A stretch of DNA of 61,369 nucleotides. Source: an uncultured Pelagibacteraceae bacterium. GTDB lineage: Bacteria; Pseudomonadota; Alphaproteobacteria; Pelagibacterales; Pelagibacteraceae. Both the position numbers and the translations under genes were made by a program. The DNA is taken from the NCBI GenBank assembly GCA_902593235.1, contig CACJHS010000004.1, positions 1 through 61,369 on the forward strand, given 5' to 3'. Within the stretch, counting starts at the first letter, position 1, and every line of letters begins with the position of its first letter. The notes under the pieces are model-generated. The model saw nothing but the letters and a program-made list of their open reading frames with translations. It was not told the DNA's origin and made no database searches. Shown in pieces: positions 23,887-31,592 of the stretch.

Positions 23887-24716
23887 ATTTCTAGCTTAAA
23901 GTCAATTGCAGGAGCACTGTGTGTAATACTGCCAACAGAAATTCTATTAACCCCAGTTGATGCAATAGCTTTAACATTTTTTAAGCTAACATTGCCAGAA
24001 GCTTCAGTTTCATAAAGTTTTTTAACTATTTTAATACTTTCTTTTAAATTTTTTAAATTCATGTTGTCAAGCAGAACAGTATTAAATTTTAGACCTAAAA
24101 TTGATCTAAGTTGTTTGATTGTATCAACCTCAACTGTAATTTTTTTTCCTTTTTTAATTTTAATGGCTTTTAACACTAAACTCTTTAAATCTGAGCTCGC
24201 GACATGATTATCTTTAATTAAATACTCATCGCTTAAATTAAATCTATGATTTGTACCTCCACCTAATTTAACGGCATATTTTTGGATAACTCTTAAATTT
24301 GGAATTGTTTTTCTTGTGCAGCAAATTTTAGTTTTTTTACCAGCTAATCTAACAAATTCATTTGTTTTAGTTGCTATTCCAGAAATGTGAGACAAAAAAT
24401 TTAATGCAACTCTTTCCGCAATTAAAATATTTTTTGCTTTTCCTTTAATTAAAGCAACTAAAGAACCCTTTTTTACTCCTGAACCATCTTTTTTCTTAAC
24501 AATAAATTTTATTTTATTATCAATTAACGAAAATGCTTCTTTTGCAAACAACAATCCTCCAACAATTGCTTTTTGATTTGAAATTAATTTAACAGTAACA
24601 ATATTATCTTTGTTAATTAAACTTGAAGTAATATCTCCTGAAGGGTAAAGATCTTCATTCAATGCTAGCTTAACAGTGCCTTTGATAAATTCTTTGCTTA
24701 GTTTTATTTTTGACAC
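23883..24716 (-). CDS. nadC: Nicotinate-nucleotide pyrophosphorylase (quinolinate phosphoribosyltransferase)
   Basis: Makes nicotinate mononucleotide from quinolinate and PRPP in NAD synthesis. Motifs: ALNFLSHISGIATKT, CTRKTIPNLRVIQKYAV, GGGTNHRFNLSD and the C-terminal ASTGVNRISVGSITHSA. Length 277 residues is typical. It lies 4 bases downstream of nadA in the same operon. nadB is not between them. Confidence 0.95.
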   Translation of the reverse strand: MSKIKLSKEFIKGTVKLALNEDLYPSGDITSSLINKDNIVTVKLISNQKAIVGGLLFAKEAFSLIDNKIKFIVKKKDGSGVKKGSLVALIKGKAKNILIAERVALNFLSHISGIATKTNEFVRLAGKKTKICCTRKTIPNLRVIQKYAVKLGGGTNHRFNLSDEYLIKDNHVASSDLKSLVLKAIKIKKGKKITVEVDTIKQLRSILGLKFNTVLLDNMNLKNLKESIKIVKKLYETEASGNVSLKNVKAIASTGVNRISVGSITHSAPAIDFKLEI

Positions 24717-24720
24717 TTAT

Positions 24721-25710
24721 TTATCTGCCAATAGCTGCCATTCTCTCTACAGATATTCTAGCTTTCTCAATTGTTTCTTTGTCCATAATAATTTCACCAG
24801 TCTCATTTTCTAAACAATCTAATATTTTTGGAAGTGTAATTTTTTTCATATGAGGACACATATTACATGGTTTAACAAAGTCTACATTTGGATTTTCTAT
24901 TTGAATATTGTCACTCATTGAACACTCAGTAACCATCATTACTTTTTTTGGTTGATTATCTTTTACATATTTTATCATTCCAGATGTTGATCCTGCGAAA
25001 TCACTAGCTTCAATAACATCTGGAGGACATTCTGGGTGTGCAATAATTTTAATTCCTGGATTATTTTTTCTTATATCCTCTATTTCCTTTTTATTAAATT
25101 GATCATGAACAATACAAATTCCTTTCCAAGAAATAATTTCAACATCAGTTTGAGAAGCAACATATTTAGCTAAATAATCATCAGGTAAAAATATTACTCT
25201 TTTTACTCCAAGTGATTTAACTATTTTAACTGCGTTCGCAGATGTACAACAAACATCTGTTTCAGCCTTAACTTCTGCTGACGTATTAACATAAGATACA
25301 ACTGGGACGCCTGGGTATTTTTCTTTTAATAATCTAACATCTTTACCTGTAATAGATGAAGATAAAGAACAGCCAGCATCCATATCAGGAAGAATAACTT
25401 TTTTATTTGGGCTCATCAATTTTGCAGTTTCTGCCATGAAATGTACACCAGCCATTAAAATAATATCAGCCGAGGTTTTTGAAGCTTCAATTGCTAATGC
25501 AAGAGAGTCTGCAGAAAAATCTGCAACACCATGATAAATTTCTGGTGTTTGATAGTTATGAGCAAGAATTACAGCATTCTTTTCTTTTTTTAACTTATTG
25601 ATTTCATGAATATACGGAGCATGAACTGACCATTCAATTTCAGGCATAACCTTAGAAATTTTTTGATAAATAGGATCTGTTGCTTTACGCACTTCTTGTG
25701 TAAATTCCAT
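24721..25710 (-). CDS. nadA: Quinolinate synthase A
   Basis: [4Fe-4S] enzyme condensing iminoaspartate with dihydroxyacetone phosphate. The ATG at 25710 (MEFTQEVRK) is preferred to a TTG 15 bases upstream. Conserved features: AHNYQTPEIYHGVADFSADSL, the cluster-region Cys in DMDAGCSLSSS, AHPECPPDV and PCNMCPHMKKITL. About 329 residues. It is followed directly by nadC and diverges from the tRNA-Leu gene. Confidence 0.94.
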   Translation of the reverse strand: MEFTQEVRKATDPIYQKISKVMPEIEWSVHAPYIHEINKLKKEKNAVILAHNYQTPEIYHGVADFSADSLALAIEASKTSADIILMAGVHFMAETAKLMSPNKKVILPDMDAGCSLSSSITGKDVRLLKEKYPGVPVVSYVNTSAEVKAETDVCCTSANAVKIVKSLGVKRVIFLPDDYLAKYVASQTDVEIISWKGICIVHDQFNKKEIEDIRKNNPGIKIIAHPECPPDVIEASDFAGSTSGMIKYVKDNQPKKVMMVTECSMSDNIQIENPNVDFVKPCNMCPHMKKITLPKILDCLENETGEIIMDKETIEKARISVERMAAIGR

Positions 25711-25765
25711 GAGGATTTTTACCAATTTGAATCATGATTGTCATTCATTTATTATGGGACATATC

Positions 25766-25851
25766 GCGGTCGTGCTGAAATTGGTAGACAGGCACGGTTG
25801 AGGGCCGTGTGGACCTAGTCCATGAGAGTTCGAGTCTCTCCGACCGCACCA
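25766..25851 (+). tRNA. tRNA-Leu (anticodon GAG)
   Basis: An 86-base cloverleaf with encoded CCA. Acceptor stem GCGGTCG pairs with CGACCGC, followed by A and CCA. D-loop contains TTGGTAGA. Anticodon stem CACGG/CCGTG encloses the loop TTGAGGG, giving anticodon GAG (reads CUU/CUC). The long variable arm (TGGACC...GTCCA-like) fits a class II leucine tRNA. The T arm is GAGAG-TTCGAGT-CTCTC. Confidence 0.97.
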
Positions 25852-25877
25852 AAGTGAATTTTATAGAGGAGTTTTTG

Positions 25878-26039
25878 ATGGATAAATTGCTTTCAGTAAT
25901 ATTTATGATTGGGGTTTTACTTTTAGTTCTACCAAGTTTTTTACAATCAAATTCTCAATTAAAGCAATTTCTTAAAAATCTAAGTATTTGGATTATTGTA
26001 GTTTTTATAATTTTAATGATTGTTTATTTATTTAAATAA
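25878..26039 (+). CDS. Small two-helix membrane protein
   Basis: A 53-residue hydrophobic protein with two predicted membrane segments (about 4-20 and 36-52) separated by a polar loop (QSNSQLKQFLKN). The ATG at 25878 is preceded by a strong Shine-Dalgarno AGAGGAG. A longer in-frame ATG at 25809 would lie inside the tRNA and is rejected. It starts 26 bases after tRNA-Leu and may be co-transcribed with it. Family not recognised. Confidence 0.7.
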   Translation: MDKLLSVIFMIGVLLLVLPSFLQSNSQLKQFLKNLSIWIIVVFIILMIVYLFK

Positions 26040-26044
26040 GAAAA

Positions 26045-26935
26045 TTAGTTTTTTATCCAATCAGGTTTATTGACATTTATTGAAGCTTCTTTAGTTTTAA
26101 AATTTACTTTTTCATCAAAGTTTTCGTTTAAGTATTTAATTAAAGCAAAAGGGTAGTCACTATCAATTAAAACCTTACCTATTTCAACTTCATTGTTATA
26201 AATACTTTCACCTTCGTGCAGTTTTCCATTAATTACATTTATTGGAAACAATCTTTTTGAAAGTTTATTCTTTAATTTTATTCGCGCTGTATTTTCTTGG
26301 CCAACATAACAGCCTTTTTTGAAATCAATTCCATTTAATTCTTCATAATTACATTCAATACCGAACAATTTGTCTTTCAACTTATTTAAATCTTTTGGAA
26401 CTATTCCAAGTCTATGACTTAATGAATAATATTCTTTAAGATCAGCATCATGGAGATCTAGTTTTTTAAGAGATAAATAAAGTTTTTCTAAATTAATAAT
26501 TAATCTAGCACCTAAATTCTTATTTCTTGGATCTAAAAAAATTGGATCTTCTCTATATTTAATTGTACATCCAGGTTGATCTTTTGCAGCTTCAAAAGTT
26601 AAGAATTTTTCATGAGAAAATGCTGCTACAACAAATTCATTACTTAAATTTAGAATTTCAATTTTTGATCTTAATTTATATAGCAATAATTGTTTGAATA
26701 ACTTCTCTGCCTGAGGTTTTTCACAATCCATAAGATATCCAGACTTATGTTTTACAATTATAAATTCATATAAAAATTTACCTTGAGGTGTAAGCAATGA
26801 ACTAAAACAACTATTTACATCACTTACTTTGTTTATATCGTTACTAATAAGATTTTGAAGAAACTCTTTTGCATCTTCTCCATTAATATAAAGAATTGCT
26901 CTGTCATCTAAAATGTAAACGTTTTTGATATTCAT
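26045..26935 (-). CDS. ygfZ: Folate-binding YgfZ/IBA57-like iron-sulfur assembly protein
   Basis: GcvT-related, folate-dependent factor for maturation of some Fe-S enzymes. The signature K-G-C-Y-x-G-Q-E appears as KGCYVGQENTARIK, with the usual N-terminal opening (LYINGEDAKEFLQNLISNDI). 296 residues. It converges on the small membrane protein gene and diverges from the dihydroorotase gene. Confidence 0.9.
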   Translation of the reverse strand: MNIKNVYILDDRAILYINGEDAKEFLQNLISNDINKVSDVNSCFSSLLTPQGKFLYEFIIVKHKSGYLMDCEKPQAEKLFKQLLLYKLRSKIEILNLSNEFVVAAFSHEKFLTFEAAKDQPGCTIKYREDPIFLDPRNKNLGARLIINLEKLYLSLKKLDLHDADLKEYYSLSHRLGIVPKDLNKLKDKLFGIECNYEELNGIDFKKGCYVGQENTARIKLKNKLSKRLFPINVINGKLHEGESIYNNEVEIGKVLIDSDYPFALIKYLNENFDEKVNFKTKEASINVNKPDWIKN

Positions 26936-26978
26936 AATTGATTAATTATAGAATGTAATATAATAACAATTTCTTAAA

Positions 26979-28286
26979 ATGTTAGATCTTATAATAAAAA
27001 AAGGACAATGTTACATCGATGGTGAGTTAAAAGATGTAGATGTTGCTATAAAAGACGGAAAAATTCAAAAGATTGGACAAATTTCAGAAGAAGCAAAAGA
27101 GACAATTAATGCAGAAGGCCACACAGTATTACCTGGTTGCATAGATACCCAGACACATTTTAGAGAACCAGGATCAACAGATACAGAGGATCTTCATTCA
27201 GGGAGTAGAGCAGCGATTGCAGGAGGTATTACAAGTGTGTTTGAAATGCCAAACACCAATCCCCCAACTTCAAACATGAAAGAATTTCAAAGAAAATTAG
27301 ATCTCGCTAAAAATAGAATGTATTGCAATTACGCTTTTTATTTTGGAGCAACAGCTAACAATGCGGATGATTTAGCAAGTCTAGACGGCTTGGAAGGGTG
27401 CTGTGGAATTAAGCTTTTTGCAGGTTCTTCGACTGGTAATTTATTAGTTGCTGAAGAAGACGATATTGATAAGGTTTTTCAAAATGCTTCAAAAGTAGTA
27501 GCAGTTCATTCTGAAGATGAAGCAATTTTAAATGTAAACAAGAAATTAATAAAAGAGGGTGATGTTCATACCCATCCCGTATGGAGAAGTGCAGAATGTG
27601 CAATAGCATCTACTAGAAGAATTGTTCGAATAGCAGAAAAGCACAAGAAAAAAGCTCATGTACTTCATATTACAACAAAAGAAGAAATTGATTTTCTATC
27701 TCAACACAAAGGAAATATTACATTTGAGATTACTCCTCAGCATTTAACTCTCTATTCTCCTGATTGTTATGACAAGCTTGGAACTTACGCTCAGATGAAC
27801 CCACCATTAAGAGATAAATCTCATTATGATAGACTATGGTTTGGAGTCAGAAACAACTTTAATGATACGATTGGATCTGATCATGCTCCACATTTGATGG
27901 AGAATAAAGATAAAGTATATCCAAACACGCCTTCAGGGATGCCAGGAGTTCAAACTTTGATGCCTGTAATGTTAAATCATATAAATGATGGAAAATTATC
28001 TTTAAACCAATTGATGAACTTTGTTTGTGAAAATCCAGTGAAAATTTTTGGAATTAAAAATAAAGGATTTATCAAAGAAGGTTATGATGCTGATTTTACA
28101 ATTGTAGATATGAACAAAATAATTGAGATTAAAAACGAAAATATTGAAAGCAAATGTAAATGGTCTCCCTTTAATGGTTTCAAATTTAAAGGAACACCAA
28201 CACACACTATTATTGCAGGAAAAATTAAAATGCAGGATGGCAAAATTTTAGGTGATCCTGATGGAAAACCTTTGCAGTTTAGCTAA
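26979..28286 (+). CDS. pyrC: Dihydroorotase (class I)
   Basis: Amidohydrolase of pyrimidine synthesis, ring-closing carbamoyl aspartate. 435 residues: LPGCIDTQTHFREPG near 51-65, FEMPNTNPPT, VHSEDEA, HVLHITT and GSDHAPH. The usual HxH metal pair reads Q58-T-H60. The Asp-Thr-Gln-x-His form is, from memory, found in a subgroup of dihydroorotase-like proteins. Allantoinase or hydantoinase activity cannot be excluded by eye. It converges on the SMR gene with an 8-base overlap. Confidence 0.88.
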   Translation: MLDLIIKKGQCYIDGELKDVDVAIKDGKIQKIGQISEEAKETINAEGHTVLPGCIDTQTHFREPGSTDTEDLHSGSRAAIAGGITSVFEMPNTNPPTSNMKEFQRKLDLAKNRMYCNYAFYFGATANNADDLASLDGLEGCCGIKLFAGSSTGNLLVAEEDDIDKVFQNASKVVAVHSEDEAILNVNKKLIKEGDVHTHPVWRSAECAIASTRRIVRIAEKHKKKAHVLHITTKEEIDFLSQHKGNITFEITPQHLTLYSPDCYDKLGTYAQMNPPLRDKSHYDRLWFGVRNNFNDTIGSDHAPHLMENKDKVYPNTPSGMPGVQTLMPVMLNHINDGKLSLNQLMNFVCENPVKIFGIKNKGFIKEGYDADFTIVDMNKIIEIKNENIESKCKWSPFNGFKFKGTPTHTIIAGKIKMQDGKILGDPDGKPLQFS

Positions 28287-28611
28287 GCCTTCCGGTAAAA
28301 CTATTTACAAGTATCACACCAATTACAATTAAAAATAATCCTAATATTGCTTGCCAAGCCAATGTTTGTTTAAAGAATATATACCCAAGAATTGCAATTG
28401 TAAAAATTCCAAGACCACTCCATGTCGCATACATAATAGCGATAGGAATTTTATCTGCTACAAAAGTTAAAAGATAGAAAGCACAAAGATAAAAGAATGC
28501 AAGAGCTGTTGTTGGTATTAGTTTTGTAAAATTTTGAGTTACAGGTAATAACATTGTACCAGCAACCTCAAAAAACACTGCTCCTGCAAGAAATAAATAT
28601 GTTTTAACCAT
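28279..28611 (-). CDS. Small multidrug resistance (SMR/EmrE-like) transporter
   Basis: A 110-residue four-helix membrane protein. Glu15 in AVFFEVAGT sits where EmrE has its essential membrane Glu14. SMR signatures include IAYATWSGLG-like (IMYATWSGLGIF) and a terminal IVIGVILVNSF helix. The start overlaps the prpE stop by 8 bases. Natural substrate is unknown: guanidinium, quaternary amines or polyamines are all seen in the family. Confidence 0.88.
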   Translation of the reverse strand: MVKTYLFLAGAVFFEVAGTMLLPVTQNFTKLIPTTALAFFYLCAFYLLTFVADKIPIAIMYATWSGLGIFTIAILGYIFFKQTLAWQAILGLFLIVIGVILVNSFTGRLS

Positions 28612-30505
28612 TGTTTAGAATTTTATGTTTAATTAAATCTTCTGTTATTTCTGTTAATATTGCAGGATCATCAATAGTAGGTGGCACTTTATAATCAACA
28701 CCATCTGCAATTTTTCTTATTGTTCCTCGTAAAATTTTACCTGATCTTGTTTTTGGTAATCTTTTAATAACTATCACAACTTTAAATGCAGCAACTGGGC
28801 CTATTTTATCCCTGACCATCTGAACGCATTCTTTTGAAATAGTTTCATTATCTTTATCAACACCAGATTTTAAAACTACTAAACCAATAGGTAATTGACC
28901 TTTTAATTTATCTGCTATCCCAAGTACTGCACACTCTGCAACTGATTGATGTTCGGACAATACTTCTTCAATCGCACCTGTTGATAATCTATGACCAGCT
29001 ACATTTATGATGTCGTCAGTTCTAGACATGATCCAAATATAACCATCGTCATCAATATGACCTGCGTCATATGTTTGATAAAATCCTTCATAATTAGACA
29101 TGTAGTTTTCTTTGTATCTTTGATCTGCATTCCATAATGTTGGGAATGTTCCTGGAGGTAAAGGTAGTTTAACAACAATGTCTCCCATTTCATTTGGTTT
29201 TGCTAAAGATTGATCTGGTTTAATGATTTTGACATCATATCCAGGTACAGCCTTACACGCTGAACCATATTTCGTTTCCATCATTTCAATACCAGTACAA
29301 TTTGAGCTGATCGCCCAACTAGTCTCTGTTTGCCACCAATGATCTATCACTGGAACTTTAAGTAAATTCTCAGCCCATTTAATTGTATCTGGGTCAGCTC
29401 TTTCTCCTGCCAGAAATAAACTTTCAAAACTGCTCAGGTCATATTTTGAGAAAAATTTACCTTCAGGATCCTCTTTTTTGATCGCTCTAAAAGCTGTTGG
29501 AGCTGTAAAAAGAGATTTTACTTTATAATCAGAGATGATTTTCCAAAAAGCACCAGCGTCTGGTGTTCCCACAGGCTTACCTTCAAATAAAACTGTCGTG
29601 CATCCCTTAAATAAAGGAGCATAAACAATATAAGAGTGTCCGACAATCCATCCAATATCACTAGCAGACCACCAAATATCATCTGTATCAATGTTATAGA
29701 TATTTTTCATAGTCCATTTGAGAGCTACAATGTGACCTCCAATATCTCTTACTATACCTTTTGGAGTTCCTGTTGTTCCCGATGTATATAAAATATATGC
29801 AAACTCATTGGAGTTTATCTCAGCACAGTCAGCATCCTTAGCATTAGAAACTACTTCTTCCCAACTAACTTCACTTGGAGCATTTAATTTAACCTCATGA
29901 CCAGGTCTTTGAAATAAAATCATCTTTTCAATTTTGTGATTGGCTATTTTTATCGCTTCATCGACAAGAGGTTTGTACTCGACTGTCCTTCCTGGCTCAA
30001 AACCACAAGAAGCAGTAACTAATAATTTCGCTTTGCTATCATCTATTCTACTTGCAAGCTCATTTGAGGCAAACCCTCCAAATACTACTGAGTGAATTGC
30101 ACCAATTCTAGCACAAGCTAGCATAGCAACTACCGCTTCAGGAATCATTGGCATGTAAATGATCACCCTGTCACCCTTATTAGCTCCTTGAGATTTCAAT
30201 GCCCCTGCAAACTTAGAGACCTTTGACCTTAATTCCTCATAAGTGAACTGACTTTTGTTACCTGTAATTGGACTATCATATATTAAAGCTGTCTTTTGAC
30301 CTCTTCCTTGATCAATATGGATGTCTAAAGCGTTATAACAGGTGTTTGTAACCCCATCTTCGAACCATTTGTAGAAGGGAGGGTTAGATTTATTTAAAAT
30401 TTTTGTTGGTTTTTTAAACCAAAAGATATCTTCAGAGGCTTCTTGCCAAAATTTTTCAGGATTTTTAATAGAACTTTCGTAAATTTTATTAAACTTAGAA
30501 GACAT
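28604..30505 (-). CDS. prpE: Propionyl-CoA synthetase (acetyl-CoA synthetase family)
   Basis: AMP-forming acyl-CoA synthetase of 633 residues. The P-loop region reads TSGTTGTPKGIVRDIGGH, where the IVRD-x-GGH continuation is typical of PrpE rather than Acs. Other motifs: DHWWQTETSW, YQTYDAGHIDDDGYIWIMSRTDDIINVAGHRLS and the catalytic C-terminal Lys in RSGKILRGTIRK. It activates propionate or similar short acids. prpE and the SMR gene form a small operon divergent from proteorhodopsin. Confidence 0.9.
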   Translation of the reverse strand: MSSKFNKIYESSIKNPEKFWQEASEDIFWFKKPTKILNKSNPPFYKWFEDGVTNTCYNALDIHIDQGRGQKTALIYDSPITGNKSQFTYEELRSKVSKFAGALKSQGANKGDRVIIYMPMIPEAVVAMLACARIGAIHSVVFGGFASNELASRIDDSKAKLLVTASCGFEPGRTVEYKPLVDEAIKIANHKIEKMILFQRPGHEVKLNAPSEVSWEEVVSNAKDADCAEINSNEFAYILYTSGTTGTPKGIVRDIGGHIVALKWTMKNIYNIDTDDIWWSASDIGWIVGHSYIVYAPLFKGCTTVLFEGKPVGTPDAGAFWKIISDYKVKSLFTAPTAFRAIKKEDPEGKFFSKYDLSSFESLFLAGERADPDTIKWAENLLKVPVIDHWWQTETSWAISSNCTGIEMMETKYGSACKAVPGYDVKIIKPDQSLAKPNEMGDIVVKLPLPPGTFPTLWNADQRYKENYMSNYEGFYQTYDAGHIDDDGYIWIMSRTDDIINVAGHRLSTGAIEEVLSEHQSVAECAVLGIADKLKGQLPIGLVVLKSGVDKDNETISKECVQMVRDKIGPVAAFKVVIVIKRLPKTRSGKILRGTIRKIADGVDYKVPPTIDDPAILTEITEDLIKHKILNNG

Positions 30506-30651
30506 AGATATTTGATTCGAATTCCTTAATTTTATTGGTTTTTAACTTATAAATTGTATTTAATTTTAAAAATTAAGTAAAATCAATGCTTATTAGTGAC
30601 AATTAAGTCTTCATAAAACTAATTTAATTTGCTATTTAACCACCAAATTGG

Positions 30652-30685
30652 CTTAGGGAAACCTAAGTCTAGTTTATATAAACTA
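30652..30685 (+). promoter_or_regulatory. Two adjacent dyads upstream of proteorhodopsin
   Basis: First dyad at 30652-30667: CTTAGG-GAAA-CCTAAG, a perfect 6-bp stem with a GAAA loop. Second at 30670-30685: TAGTTTATATAAACTA, a perfect 16-base palindrome. The second holds a plausible -10 (TATATA or TATAAA), and the first would then cover the -35 region, an arrangement expected of an operator. A good Shine-Dalgarno (GAGGGAG) sits 6 bases before the ATG at 30719. Promoter role is inferred. Confidence 0.45.
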
Positions 30686-30718
30686 AATAAATAAAAACTA
30701 ACGAAGAGGGAGTTTTTT

Positions 30719-31492
30719 ATGAAAAAACTTAAACTGTTTGCTTTAGCAGCTATGGCTCTGATTGGATTTTCAGGTATAGCTATTGCAGCAGACGCTACGA
30801 TGTTGATGCAAGATGACTTCGTCGGAATTTCATTCTGGGTTATCTCTATGGGAATGTTAGCAGCTACTGCTTTCTTTTTCATGGAAGCAGGCAATGTCGC
30901 ATCAGGCTGGAGAACATCAGTTATTGTTGCTGGTCTAGTAACTGGTATTGCATTCATACACTACATGTATATGAGAGAAGTATGGGTTGCTACTGGAGAC
31001 TCACCAACTGTTTACAGATACATTGACTGGTTAATCACTGTGCCATTACAGATGGTAGAATTCTATTTAATTCTAGCAGCTATTGGTAAAGCAAACTCTG
31101 GAATGTTCTGGAGATTGTTAATTGGTTCATTAGTAATGCTTATCGGTGGATACTTAGGTGAAGCAGGATACATTAATGCTACACTAGGTTTCATCATCGG
31201 AATGGCAGGTTGGGTATACATTCTTTATGAAGTATTCTCAGGTGAAGCTGGTAAAGCTGCACAGAAGAGTGGTAACAAAGCTCTTGTAACTGCATTTGGA
31301 GCAATGAGAATGATCGTTACAGTAGGTTGGGCAATTTACCCATTAGGTTATGTATTTGGTTACTTAACTGGTGGTGTAGACGCTGACTCACTTAACGTCG
31401 TTTACAACTTAGCTGACTTCATTAACAAAATTGCATTTGGTCTAGTAATCTGGGCTGCTGCAACTAGTTCAAGCGGAAGAAGAGCTAAGTAA
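30719..31492 (+). CDS. Proteorhodopsin, light-driven proton pump, blue-absorbing type
   Basis: Seven-helix retinal protein of 257 residues with a cleavable-looking signal (MKKLKLFALAAMALIGFSG). Key residues: His81 (His75 of the reference protein), Asp103 proton acceptor (D97), Thr107 (T101), Glu114 proton donor (E108) and the retinal Lys237 in FINKIAFG (K231). The spectral tuning residue is Gln111 (position 105), in DWLITVPLQMVEFYLIL, which predicts blue absorption. Codon usage is visibly GC-richer and more biased than in neighbours, consistent with high expression. A strong terminator follows. Confidence 0.98.
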   Translation: MKKLKLFALAAMALIGFSGIAIAADATMLMQDDFVGISFWVISMGMLAATAFFFMEAGNVASGWRTSVIVAGLVTGIAFIHYMYMREVWVATGDSPTVYRYIDWLITVPLQMVEFYLILAAIGKANSGMFWRLLIGSLVMLIGGYLGEAGYINATLGFIIGMAGWVYILYEVFSGEAGKAAQKSGNKALVTAFGAMRMIVTVGWAIYPLGYVFGYLTGGVDADSLNVVYNLADFINKIAFGLVIWAAATSSSGRRAK

Positions 31493-31510
31493 TTAGCTAA
31501 AATTTAAATT

Positions 31511-31548
31511 AAGGGCAGGTACAATTTTTGTACTTGCCCTTTTTTTTT
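31511..31548 (+). terminator. Rho-independent terminator after proteorhodopsin
   Basis: AAGGGCAGGTACA pairs with TGTACTTGCCCTT (one G-T mismatch) around a short AT loop and runs into eight or more T residues. It probably separates the highly expressed proteorhodopsin transcript from the downstream desaturase genes. Confidence 0.9.
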
Positions 31549-31556
31549 CCTTTATT

Positions 31557-31587
31557 AAAATTATGTATAATAACTATACATAATTTT
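31557..31587. promoter_or_regulatory. Perfect 13-bp inverted repeat upstream of desaturase
   Basis: AAAATTATGTATA and its exact reverse complement TATACATAATTTT flank the 5-base spacer ATAAC. A consensus -10 hexamer TATAAT (31566-31571) lies across the left arm and spacer. The right arm ends 5 bases before the desaturase ATG, leaving no room for a normal Shine-Dalgarno. It may be an operator over the promoter or an mRNA hairpin at the start codon. Confidence 0.45.
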
Positions 31588-31592
31588 TATCT

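Noticed and set aside
25809..25877. Upstream ATG for the small membrane protein
   Set aside because: It lies inside the tRNA-Leu gene. The ATG at 25878 has a strong Shine-Dalgarno.
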